Assembly: GCA_050084515.1 (NCBI GenBank)
Contig: CM114271.1
Coordinates: 12,276,001-12,340,000 of the forward strand
Length of the DNA: 64,000 nt
DNA from: Blasia pusilla
Taxonomy: Eukaryota; Marchantiophyta; Marchantiopsida; Blasiales
Direction of reading: 5' to 3'
Shown here in pieces: positions 24,615-36,057 of the stretch (position 1 is its first letter; each line of letters starts with the position of its first letter). The translations under genes were made by a program, and so were the position numbers. Under the pieces are notes generated by a model. It was given only the letters and a program-made list of their open reading frames with translations, made no database searches and was not told where the DNA came from.

Positions 24615-25189
24615 CCAAGCCCACTCTCCTAATGAAAGACTTGGGCTACTCAAAAGGCAAGGAAGACCGTAGTTTTTCCACCTTATGCCAAGAGGTTCAA
24701 AAAAGAGAGAATAAGCTCTAAAGCTCTCTCTCCTTTGATATATCTCCTTCCCTCTCCCAAGCTCTTTCCATGATAACCTATGGAGGCTATGCTTGTAGGT
24801 CACCTCCTTGGCTCTTGTGCTGCTATAGGGGTTCAAGGGCCACTTCCCAAAGTGGAAAGTAAACTCTATTCATAATGGTATCTTACTCGAAATAGAAACT
24901 TTCTATATATAGCTCCAAATGAGCCGTAACGAAGGGAAAACCTACTCTCTCAAGTTACCTGTGTCCTCAATAAATCATCCTTGGCCTTTTAAGGTTATCC
25001 TCCAATATCCTCAAAGGTGATCAATCATAAAGTGGTTGATCCATCTTAAAAGTCTTGAGTGTTATTATATGCATACAGATCGCTACACAACATACATCGC
25101 TGCCATCAAATATACACACAAACATACAAGATACCATACTAACTCATAGCATCTAAACATCAAGACGATTGAGTACCAAAATATCTCCA
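24349..25189 (-). mobile_element. E-type 3' LTR with (CT)n tract
   Basis: The minus-strand LTR begins 'tggagatattttggtactca' after a polypurine tract ('aactaggagggcg', about 25190-25203) and ends at 24349 in '..gcgcatgata'. Like the D-type LTR it has a direct repeat at both ends: 'attggagatattttggtact' through the 'gcgat..gtatgc' block occurs near 25060-25190 and again near 24350-24480. The middle matches the LTRs at 19798 and 33238. It belongs to the pol fragment at 25353-27250. Confidence 0.7.
24533..24611. repeat. (CT)n microsatellite
   Basis: About 78 bp of uninterrupted ct dinucleotides inside the E-type LTR. The related LTRs have only short gaga stretches at this point, so the expansion is specific to this copy. 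It generates false Leu-Ser and Arg-Glu ORFs on the two strands. Confidence 0.95.
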
Positions 25190-25352
25190 ATCGCCCTCCT
25201 AGTTGGGGTTTAAGTCCCTCTAATTTTAGATAGCCATCTATCCCTACCTACCATCACACTCATCTCTAGGCCCGATCGTGGCTCCATCGTTAGTCGACTT
25301 CTAGTCCATGTCACAAATACAAGTTTGAATATATGACTGCCTAGTATCTCCA

Positions 25353-27250
25353 CTATGTACATCTAAGATACATCCACTTTCCTTGAGGAACCCTAGTGAG
25401 AGGTGGCGTCATACATTCCATGTGCCACCCTCTCAAACATCCATCATAAACTAGCCTAGTGGTTGCACCATGGGCACAACAGACACATTAAGCCTGTAGG
25501 AACTACTACTAAGCTTCCGATCAACTAGACAATCAATGTTAGGAAGGTGACATGGTGCAGAGTAACACACATGGTCCATCCAAACCATACCATCGTGCCC
25601 CTCCAATAAGAGGACACCAGATAGTAAGGCATCTCGCACTCTCAAGATGATGCACCCTTTAGTCACATCCAATATTGTAGGTGTCATCTGTTGCAAGTAG
25701 ACATAATCTCCTTGATGAAAAATCTAGATTGTTGGTCAATAACCACCTTCCTTAATATTCAAATATCTCAAAGTATCTCGAGGTTGCAAAATTTCCAAGT
25801 TCTCAAACGCCATGGACATAACCTTCCAAAATAACTCAGCCCTCTAAGAACATGCTCGCATCCATACATCAGGGTCATTAAGGTTCAACACCTCACCAAA
25901 ATCATGATGAATTGTCGTAGGTAAATCATGCTCTTGGCCATAAGGAAATAAGTACAATGAGAAAGACTTTAATTAGGGCTTGATCAAACAAGGCCTAAAA
26001 ATCCCCACAAAACTTCATCCCTTGGTGTGTCAGGACTTCGGCTATCATGACCCTCATCACCAAACAACCGGCAAGCGGAACATTAGACCTCTAGCGAAAT
26101 CATGCTATGATGGTTTGCGTGTTCGAGAGGTCTCTTGGAAGAGATGTTAGCGACACAAGAGATGAGACGCAAACAAGGGTGAGCAATTTATGCGTTTATG
26201 GTCATGACTAGGAAACCTGAACAAAATTTGAATCAAGATTTTAGAGGAGTCAAGGAAGAGTGGTTGCCAAAGAGGTGAGAATTGGATTTGGAACATCACT
26301 AGCGTTTGGGGTTTGACTATATTTTGGATCATAACTTTTAGTCCCAAGATGTGTTTGGAACAAGTAAGATGGCATTGGAAAGCTTATGCAAAGTTAGTTC
26401 CAATGCACCAAAGATATTAGCAGATGCATAAGCATAGGCTAAGAAAATGCCGAGAAACAACTCTATTGGGAGTTGGGTTGAGGGCCAAAAAGAGGGGCCC
26501 TAACGTCTATTACCCAAAGATATGGGAATGGCTGAGAACCCCTTTAGTAGTAGTAAGGGGGAAGGTCTCCAAGAGTGCTTGAGACTCAAATCCTACTTTG
26601 GGATGCCACAAGGCGAACCGAGGGTACATAATGGATCGGGAGTTTGATGTTGGGAATGAAAACCCAAACCAAGTGCAATAGAGTTGATTTTGGAGGCAAC
26701 TATTGGATTCCAACCTGCTACTCATTTAGTTGGGTCATGGTTAAGGGCTCATACGAAGTCCATTGGACAGTTAAGACCGCTAGGCATGCAAACTTCATCT
26801 TAGGTGCTTGGATTATCCAAAAAGTCTATCTCAAGTCTTGAAGGATGATTGACCTAGACCACACTAACATGAGTGTGTTTGGGTGTACATCAACAATAAG
26901 AGCGATTCCTACTAAAGGTATGCTTATGCAACATTAGAGATTGAAGTTCAAGGGAAGTAGACGCACAACATTAGCTGGTTTGTGATAATGACTCTACACT
27001 CAATCTAGGAAGGCATACGCTACTCCCTCACTTGCTTTATCAAGCAATGCAACCAACTCTATCCACTTTGAGAAATGCTCGACCATCACCAACACAAAAT
27101 GAGTATGGCACTTTGTGAAAGGTAAAGGTCCTACAAAATCCAAGCTCTATCTATAATATAAACCCATAATCGGAAATTGGTGCAACTGTGGAGTCTCAAC
27201 ATTGAATGATGCTCAGACTCAATCATATATTGTGCATCAGGAAAAAAAAA
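25353..27250 (-). pseudogene. E-type retroelement integrase with C-terminal PHD finger, split by a solo LTR
   Basis: From 27250 down the minus strand: remnants of the integrase zinc-binding end ('ASFNVETPQLHQFPIMG'), then the catalytic core, 'LDFVGPLPFTKC' and 'MVEHFSKWIELVALLDKA'. It is interrupted at KPA by the LTR at 26043-26970 and resumes as 'AEVLTHQGMKF'. A deletion removes the middle of the core. Next come 'DPDVWMRA', 'RAELFWKVMSMAFENLEI', 'GDYVYLQQMTPTILDVTK', 'VLLLEGHDGMVWMDHV', CHLPN, and a PHD finger 'YDGCLRGWHMECMTPPL' ending RCT and a stop at 25353. The first finger Cys of 'CDGC' is Tyr, while the His is kept. Several stops are present. The D64-type Asp is visible (LDF); the second Asp of LTDQG has become His. 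RT and protease are missing. Confidence 0.75.
26043..26970 (+). mobile_element. Solo LTR of the chromovirus family
   Basis: Begins 'tatcatgaccctcatcacca' and ends '..aagtagacgcacaaca', matching both ends of the complete chromovirus LTR read on its minus strand (TGTCGCGACCC.. and ..GTAGGCGCACGACA). No internal region is present. The flanks are tcggc (26038-26042) and ttagc (26971-26975): a 5-bp target duplication that has since changed at two sites, both transitions. It lies in the integrase core coding sequence of the E-type element, so it is younger than that element. Confidence 0.8.
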
Positions 27251-27251
27251 T

Positions 27252-28715
27252 TTGAACATTAGTGTGCATACCTCGCTATCATATGGAACCCAAGATGGGT
27301 TTGAGAATTTTTTGAGGAAGATGGTGGAGATAGTCAAGAATTTTGGTGAATCCTTCGAAGATGGGGAGAAAATTTGTTGGCAGACGACTTATCGGGATGC
27401 GTGGCTTGGGAGAGCAAATTTTTGCTATGGATAGAAGAAGAAAATTGTATAATATGGAATGAATCCAACTTAGAGGATAGATTGGTGAATCAATTCCTTG
27501 ACTGGATAACAAGGAAAATGTTCATTGATTGGGCTCGAGAGTGGAAACATTGGTTTGCAACCAAGAAGATGAAGGCTCTGGTTCAACCAAGTTGATTGGC
27601 CAAATATAAACGTAGAGCTAGTGAGCGAGAATACTATCCATTTCTTGGAATACATAGACAAATTAGAAGGAGTGAATATGAGCACGTATTTCATTGTTGA
27701 GGGGGTTGGAGGTGTTCTATTTAAATGCAAGTTCTTGAGGCCAAAGTTTATATAAAAAATGGAAGATTCATTCTCATATATTGCAACAGTCTTTAAGGAC
27801 CAAAGACATTGAAATAGAGACGTAGTACTAAGATTCAAGTTCAATAAATTGAAGAGGGAGATGGTTACATGGCATAGAGAGCATGCTAGAATCATTTTTC
27901 ATGTTGCTACAATTCCTATTTTGATTACAACAACTCTTGTATTCCCTCTTTGGAAAGGTAGAACTCTCCAGAAGATGTTAGAGCAGGTGGAGATGATAAT
28001 GACCTCTGGAGTTTGGCCGAATAATCCTCATTTCGAGGAATGTAAGGAGTTTATGATGAAAAGGGATGACATTGCTCTCACCATTCTTAAGAATCTTGCA
28101 TATTTCCATAATCATGGTTGGATACAAGGGTATCTTCATATGCATAATATTTTATTGCAATTTTCTGATTGGGATTCTTAGTTATTGAGTATTTCCTCTT
28201 CTGATCTTGGACACACTTTAGTGTTTGTTGGGATTATGGATCTCGAGTTTGCGCAAAAATTTTAGCAAGCATAGTTGGTTGGTTCCATTTGATATCCACA
28301 CTCCTAACCTAATCTTGATCCTTACTTAGCTCCAGAGTTAACTAAACATCATTTGATGCATCTCGCTTCAACTATATCAAAAGATCAATCGTTCATGGAG
28401 TTTTTTTTATGTTTAAAACCTTGGGTTATTCTATGGAGGGTTTTGAGGAATCTATAAAAAATTTGCATATCCCGGACTCGATAAAAAATTGGGAATTTAA
28501 GACCAATCGAGAAGTACGTAAATGGATAACAAGTTGAATTACCAGATCAAGAAGATGGTGAATCCAAAAATAGGTGCTCGGGGGAAGGGGGGTGCACATG
28601 AGGGCTATACAAGTAAATACCAATATGTATAGTGCTCTAAAAGAGACCATAAAACAAATAACTATTGTGAATGGTGCTTGTTGTTTGCGCCCCATCCTAG
28701 CACCAATGTGGAGTA
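27252..28715 (+). pseudogene. Protein-kinase-like pseudogene
   Basis: Pieced together from plus-strand frames: 'DGFENFLRKMVEIVKNFG', then 'EREYYPFL', 'STYFIVEGVGGVLFKCKF', 'WKGRTLQKMLEQ', 'DDIALTILKNLAYFHNHG' and the catalytic-loop region 'WIQGYLHMHNILL' (28113-28160), then VGIMDLE in the place of the DFG loop, and 'PYLAPELTK' near 28320-28350, the APE motif. The C-lobe continues to about 28715 ('LGYSMEGFEESIKNLHIP'). The HxD catalytic loop, expected as HGDLH, reads QGYLH, so both His and Asp are lost, and DFG is lost as well. At least five stops or frameshifts confirm it is dead. It could be a host gene copy or transposon cargo; no boundaries show which. Confidence 0.5.
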
Positions 28716-29046
28716 GATGTTAGATTGTTAACTTTGGACGAAATTTAGATATCATATTTGTGTAAATATTTATAAAGGATGCATTTTTTGAATATATCAT
28801 GTTATTAGATTGAATGTGTGTTTTTTGTGTGTATGAGATTACAAGTTAAATGAGTTCTTTAATTGGAAAGAAATTTTTTTCTTTTGGAGCTTGACCAAGA
28901 TATAAGTCATGTTCTATCCGAGTTGTGGATCCATTCATAAGTATAATCCCAAAAAGAAATAAAAACTATGTTGAAGCAAAACTTATAGTATTCGATGGTT
29001 AGAATCAAAGTTTCATTATCGATCATGCATTTGATAGCTCCATTTT
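28716..29046. other. AT-rich spacer
   Basis: No ORF, domain or repeat recognised between the kinase-like pseudogene and the next coding remnant. Confidence 0.5.
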
Positions 29047-30780
29047 GTGTTATTTGCAAGAACCAAACATTTCTTTATTGTCCTCACATATGGATTCAAG
29101 AAATATTCCCACAAGAGAGGAAGAAGATACTATAGTGGTTTCTTTGGATTCCAAGTAGGGAGGATGGATAATCCCATAACCAAGCCATCAATCATTGTTG
29201 ATAAGTCGCCACCTCAAGCATGGGCTCATGGTCTAGGATTGGAGGTTTTCATGGAGATAATTGTGGATTTAGGGTCATCCACTAAAATCCAGACCTCTTC
29301 ACTAGTAGCAAGTGATGAGACCTGATCATTAATGTAGTGGGACTATCACCCTTTGTTCCAGAGATTTGAAACTATTTTTCCACAACTCCATGGGACAAAG
29401 GCATGGGATGGCCGAAGGTTTAACATCCCCGTGCATTGATGTGATCTATGGATGAAAGATGTTTGGATAGAAAGGAGATGTCATTGCATGAACATTGGGA
29501 GGAAGGTTGAAGTGCGGAAAATATTCATGAAAATGTTGTTTGAACAAACAAGGATGAATGGGGATTGGAGTACATTGTCATTAGGATCAAAAACCTAGGC
29601 TATTACATTGAGGGACCTAGGCAAGCTTCTGAGATCAAGGATACGTGGAAAATCTCCGACAAGTCCATCAACTATGAAGAGGATCCCTAATCCATGTCTG
29701 CAAAAGCATGTTCTTATTGTTCTCGGAAAAATTATCCCATAATCTACTTGGATATCAAGTTCCTTCATCCCTACAATTGCGAGCCGAGCTGAGGAAACCA
29801 GACAAGAGCCCCAAGCATCACCAACTTTGCACGGGAACATTGGTAGAGCTAAACCTTTGGTGTAGCAAGCTCTTCGCTACAATGCATAGGACGTATAGGG
29901 CACACTATAGATTGGGATGAAGAATTTGCTAGAGCCATTGGCATAGTAGGTATTGTGAACCTCTACGCACCAATCTCTATTCTTGGCCGACTTTGGGACT
30001 CATTTTGAGGAATTCATGCTATCCAAAGGGAAGCAATTGATGGACCGATCTAAGGTGGAGATGATGGAGAATTTTTTTGAATGGACAATTATCTTGAAGC
30101 CAAGTTGCTCAAGATAAAAATGAAGATGAGAGTCAAACCCAACTACGAGAAGATGGTCCACAACTTGAAGGATGAGGGACAACATGCCCTAGATAGGTGG
30201 CGAGAGGCAGAAGTGGGAGTCCAAGAGCTGGAGATGATAATGAAAAACTTGATGAATGTTTGTGGAAAGATTGAAAAATATCCTGACGTTTTAACATTGA
30301 AAGTAGAATCCATTTTGATTGTGGAACAAGAAACTTCATATTCTATGCCTCGTTGGTGAAATGAAGAAACTTGGAGATCCATGTCCAAGATGGTGGAAAG
30401 ATCCTTTGATATCTATTCCATATTTGGCACATCCACGGGGAATGTATACCCAACTAGTTGCTAAAGGGAGACAATCCTCCATCGAAGTCGAGGAAGGAAT
30501 TCATTATATACATGGACAAGGATATGCATGGTACTTGCAGAGTTATAATTCCATGTGTATCCACCTTTGCATTCAGATATGGAGGATCTATCATCCAATC
30601 AACTAGTGGAACCATCTAATTGGAGGAATGATTTGACTGACCGCGAATGGCAAAAATTTGACACGATGGCTATCCTGCCACGTGATAGCCAGATCATGAC
30701 TCGTTCTTCAGATGTATCTTGGAGAGAAATCGGTGAGAGTTCTTATAGCGCACACAGGATTTGTAGTTTAAAATTATAGT
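29047..30780 (+). pseudogene. Unrecognised degenerate coding region
   Basis: Plus-strand frames alternate over 1.7 kb with protein-like composition: 'HKRGRRYYSGFFGFQVGR' (29110), 'DKSPPQAWAHGLGLEVF' (29200), 'SKVEMMENFFEW' (30045), an amphipathic helical stretch 'NLKDEGQHALDRWREAEVGV' (30160-30220), 'HPRGMYTQLVAKGRQSS' (30430) and 'WRNDLTDREWQKFDTMAI' (30620). Switches of frame rather than random stops suggest a decayed gene. I do not recognise the family. It follows the kinase-like pseudogene on the same strand and could be a second gene of the same insertion. Confidence 0.35.
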
Positions 30781-33237
30781 TTTTGAGAAGATAAATTACT
30801 TACTTTTGTGGAAAGATAGTTTTACTTTATTTGCATTGTATTCAACAATGAAAGATTGAAGAAGACAATTTTTCAATTATTTCCTCAAAGGATGAGAATG
30901 TTTGTAGTTTTTATTATTTAGTTTCCACCTTCATAGTAATGGATATTTTAATTTCCATAGGAGAAAAGAACTGAAAACTATTTAGTTTTTCTCCGAATTA
31001 TCAAAAAAATCAAATGATTGAGGTTTTCTTTTAATTATGTTTGTAAGACTAGAACATAAGAATTTTTGGGTGTCATTATGTGAGGCGTCACCCTGAAAGA
31101 TTCACTCCTCAATTAGTACTCTGGATTTAAAATTATCAATGTTATTTTTTATATTATTTTATTCAATTTATACAGTAAGTGTGCCTCGTGAAAAGTATAT
31201 ATATCTATTTAAAGAACAATAATGTTTTCTTTTATGATGCTTAGTCTAGGAATTATTTGTATCTTTCAATGTCAAATCTAGTCTAAAGGGAAAATTAGAA
31301 GGAAACTTCAAAATTGGGAAAAAAGATGTTGGATAATTAGAGAAGAGTGGACATATAAGTATTACTAAAATTTATGGAAGTGGTTTTAGTTTGGGAAATA
31401 ATAGAAACTTTCAAGCGTGATTTTGAAGTAAACTTTGGAAACCAATCATCAAATCTAAAATATTAGTTTAATCCTAGCACTATGGGCATTAGCTCATTTT
31501 GTGAATAAGCGCCACATGTGAAGTTTTCAATTCTCTTGACCTTATATCTCAAGACTATAAGCCAAAAATTGAATGGGAAAGAGATTTTAGTAATTATGTC
31601 AAATTTTCATTTTGAAATATAATTTTAAATTTTTTTGAAAGCCCCCTCATATGTTTGATATTTTCTAATCAAATAAAATAAAATAATTAATTATTAGGGC
31701 CTGAATATATAAAATATTCAACTTTCAACTCTCATTTGGAGGGGAAATTAGATATTATTTTGGAAAAATTAGGAAGGATAATAGTGGAAGAGTGGAGAAA
31801 TAATTATGCTTATGAAGGGTAAAATAGACTTCCATTTCAAAATCTAAATTATGTGTAATTTTCAAGGTTTTTTGGGAGGAGAATCGGAACTTTATTTTGG
31901 AAAAATAAAACATTGCATAAAAATGCTAATTTTCTTTTCTTGCTCGCAAGATCATGAGGGTTGGAAAATTAGACTTATTAATAAGCTTGGACTTACTTAT
32001 TTTAAAATTTTAAGGGTAAAAAGTTTGTTTTTTGAGGAAGAAGTAAGAGTTTCATTACTATTAATATATTCATATTTATGGAGTGGATATAATTTTTCAA
32101 TCTGAGCCTTATTTGGAGGGCAAATTAGAATTTATTTTCAATTTTGGAAACCAAAAATATGTTGGATAATAACAAGAGAGTGGACATATAAGTATTACTA
32201 AAATATATGGATATTGGTAATTTTAAGCTCGATTGGATTTATATTTCCTGAAAATGTTGGAAACTAAATCAGATCAAAACTATTAGCTTAATCAAACTAT
32301 TATGGGCATGAGCTTAATTTTATAAGCTCTCAATGAACACTACTTACAAAGCTTTTCAATTCTCTTCAAGTTTTCTTTGAATTTATTCTACATTAAACCA
32401 AAATTTGAGTAGGAAGGAGGTTCAAGTAATTATATCCAGTTTTCATGTTTTAACTTTTCTCACTCTTAAGAAAAAAAAAGGTTTCCCTCACATGTCTTAT
32501 TTTTTATAAATATTTAGGGAATAAGATAAGAAATTTAAATTTTTGGTTTATAGTGGTGATTCTATCTTTTGGAAAAAATTAGGAAGGATAATATTAGTAG
32601 ATTGCAGAAATATTTAGTTTTCAAAGGAATAAGAGTGACTTTCATTTCTAAGTTCTTCCAAAATTTCCAACTTGCTTGGGAGGGAAATTTTTACTATATT
32701 TTGAGAAAATATTTTTGATCAAAATGGAGAATTACCTTTTCTTACTTGGGAGATCATGAGGGTTTAAGAATTGTAACAAATTGATAAGCTTGAATATAAT
32801 TATTTTTAAATTAATAAAGAAAAATAAAATTTTTAAAGTAGGAAGTAGGGGTTTCAATATTATAAATAGATTTATATCTATTAATTGGAAATTTATCTTT
32901 ACTTTTTATTCCTAATATTTTTGGAAATTAAAATTTGGAAATTCAAGATATCATGCTATTATAGAAATTAATTTATGTTGATAAGCTCTTCGCAAAGGCT
33001 ATGAATGAAATGAAGCCTCTGAATTGATGTTTGACTTAACCTTTTGTTTAACTAAAAATGAAATAAGAAGTAGTTTTAGTAATGAGATTAATTTTTTTAT
33101 TAAGTTTTTTATCTGTAAAATTTTACGAATCTTCCTAGAATTTCTTATGTGGGTTAATTTTTTGCCCATACGATGCATTGGGTGAGATGATTGGAAATGA
33201 AACAACTCACATATGGAGGATGATAATGTGAAGTTTC
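30781..33237. repeat. AT-rich region with imperfect repeats about 840 bp apart
   Basis: 'gagtggacatataagtattactaaaat' is found near 31345 and 32185; 'ttaggaaggataata' near 31770 and 32580; and the 'ctcgcaagatcatgagggtt' type near 31943 and 32745. The spacing of about 840, 810 and 800 bp points to an old, diverged tandem duplication. A further copy of the first block occurs near 35700, and a related block near 34220. There is no coding signal. Confidence 0.6.
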
Positions 33238-33872
33238 TCACGTGTATTATCACAGATCAACGAGATCTAGTAGAACACCTTCGAGAGAAGCGGAGGACAG
33301 CTTTAAGAGGTCAAGGATGACCTTCTAAGACCACGGGTAACTTGAGAGAGTAGGTTTTCCCTTCACTTTGGCTCATTTGGAGCCATACAGAGAAATTTAC
33401 TATTTCGGGTGAATTATCGTTTTGAGTAGAGAATTGGATTTCCACGTTAGGAAGTGGCCCTTGACCCCTTGCATCATGTCAAGAGCCAAAGAGGTGACAT
33501 AGGAGCATAAGTTACTGTATAGAGAGCTTGGGAGATGAAAGCGGATGTAGCCAAGGAGAGAGAGCTTTGGAGCTCATTCTCTCTTTATTGAACCTTTTGG
33601 CATGAGGCGGCAGAGCTATGGTCGTCCTTGCCATGTGAGTAACCAAAGCCTCTAATTGGGATAGTGGATTTGGTTTGACATGAGATAGATAGATTTGTGT
33701 GTACTATGGAGAGACATTGTTGTGAGAGAGAACTTTGATTTATTGGAGATATTTTTACATCCAATCATCTCGATGTTTAGATGCCATGAGTTGCATGGGT
33801 TCTTATGTGTTGTGTGTGTCTTTGATGATAGCGATATATGTTATGTATTAATGTGTATGCGGACAAGTTGTT
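33238..33872 (+). mobile_element. E-type LTR, solitary, 5'-truncated
   Basis: Matches the minus strand of 24349-25189: 'aacttgagagagtaggtttt', 'ggctcatttggagcc', 'gcatgaggcggcagagctat', 'ggagatatttttacatccaa', and an end block 'gtgtatgcggaca'. The first end repeat is missing. It lies in AT-rich DNA with no internal retroelement sequence on either side. Confidence 0.7.
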
Positions 33873-36057
33873 AGACATACGATAAATTTTTAGACTTAAA
33901 GATGAGAAGGTATGAGAAAATAGTAATACCAATAGATTTCTTTAATAATGCATCTAACTCGATTTTCAAAAAAGACATTTTTCCCTTTTTTAATTGGGAA
34001 AAACCTTCCTGTAATTCTACTTTCTAATTTAGTATACGATAAAATTAAGAAAATACGTCATTATCTCGCTTCATGGAAAAATTATTTCTCAAGTTTGGCT
34101 GATTCATTGGTCCTCAAAATGAGCTAACACCCATGAATAGTCTGATTTTTCCATTAAAAAATATAACTATTCCTTAAAATTTACACAAAAATAAGGATTT
34201 TTTGAATTTCTAGTTTATTTTGGAAGAGAAATAACATGTTATTTTGGAAAATGAGAAATGATACTCATTGAAAAGTGGAAAAATTAATATTCTTCAAAAG
34301 GATGAAAGTGTTTTTTTCTTGCAAATGTGGATGGGAGGAGAATTCAAAGTCTATTTTGAAAAAAAAAAATGATCTCAATGAGTAATTTCCCTCCCTTATA
34401 TTGGAAATCATGAGGTATAAATTGTTTTTTGATAACTTCTTTGAGCCAAAATTTACATTCTCCTTTGTAGGGTCTTTTCCTTATCTATTCATCTTATGGA
34501 GTGTATTGCACATGTAAAAAATTACGAGTCTTCATATTTCCTTAATTAGGAGGCTAACATAATAGCTATCACTAAATTCATTTTTTAAATGAATGAGGGA
34601 GAGGAGGTTTTTATCCATCTGTTTTCATGATGTTACACTCTATATATTTAACATGTGTGTAAAAACTTCACTTTATATTCTCCATTTGTGGGTTTTTTCA
34701 TTTCCATCTGTATGATAGAGGGCATCATACGGGCCAAAAAAGTACAAGTAGAGAAAATAAGAAAAATTTGCAACAACAAACTTTCCAAGGAAAAACACTC
34801 TTAAAAAAAACTTTTCCCTTTTTTTCTTTCCCAATCTAATCACTAAGGTCTAGAATGACCTCTTCATTTTTGGACTTTGGCATGAACGTCCATTTGCCAT
34901 GAAATTGTACATGATTTATGGAAACACTCTTTTAAAGAAGTTGAGAGAGTTTTAGGGCAAGAGTATATAGTTGGAATAAATAAAAATTACCTAAGTCCTT
35001 TTCTCTTTCTTGATCTAAACACCAATTTCAACAAATCTAGTCCTTTAGAACATCCGCTTTTGTTCTAATATCAATCATCGTGTACATAAGGGTTAAAAAA
35101 TTTCGGGCGTTCGTAGATTGGTATGGCTATCTTGAATTCTTGTTGTAAGTTTTAATTATTGTTACTAGCTAGAGAGTTTACTCCAAACAAAGGTGACATT
35201 TTATTGCTTAGAGTCAAATGGTTAGGTTTAGGGTATAGAGTGTATGGCTTAGGGTGTAGAGCTTAGGGTTTAGGATGTATGGCTTTGGGTTTAGTGTGTA
35301 TGACTAATGGTTTAAGGTGCATGGTTGAGGGTCTAGGGCATTTTTTTGTATAGTTCTAATTTATTCTAGATCATATTATTTCTAGCTTGATAATCATAAG
35401 CAATGGAGGAATCATTGATATATGGATTCTCAATGGTCATGATAGAAAAGTAATAGATTCCTTGAAGAAAGAAAAGAGAAGTCACAAAAGTGAATAATTT
35501 CATATGAATTTTCCTACAATTGAGGGTTTAGGATCATAAAAAGTTACGATTTTAGGATCTACCTCCAACTTGCATGAAGTAGTAGAAATAATTTACAGAA
35601 ATAATTACATACACCTTACATCCTAAGCCCTACACCCTCAGCCATACACCCCAAGGCCTAAGCTTAAGCTTACATCCTAAATCCTACACCCTCAATATGG
35701 ATATATAACTATTACTAAAATCTATGGAAGTGATTCTAGTTTGGGAAAAAATTAAAACATCGAATAAGATGGATTCAAACAATTAAAGCTTTAAAAACCC
35801 ATTTATTCCATAAGCTCATACCACATGTGCAACTATAATAATTTAAATAACAAACCGCTTTACATTTAATGTCCTCAAAGGAACTACAAATGATCCATGA
35901 CATTGATTATACCAAGAAAATTAGAATTGTATTGAATTTCAATTATCATAATGTTACTAAGTTAAACACACTTTATAAAATAAATTGATAAATCACAACA
36001 ATATTATTTTAAGTTATAATCAAGATTGAGTAACATTGTTGAACTTAATCTTCTAGT
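33873..36057. other. AT-rich spacer with short telomere-like patches
   Basis: No gene. 35208-35345 contains ttaggg-like strings ('ggtttagggtatagagtgta', 'ggcttagggtgtagagctta'), and 35605-35695 contains the opposite orientation ('cctaagccctacaccctcag'). The two patches face each other about 260 bp apart. The block at 35695-35770 repeats the 31.34-kb AT-rich motif. Confidence 0.6.

Noticed and set aside
24452-24836. Overlapping ORFs with poly Leu-Ser or Arg-Glu repeats on both strands
   Set aside because: They are translations of the (CT)n microsatellite and the flanking LTR, not genes.
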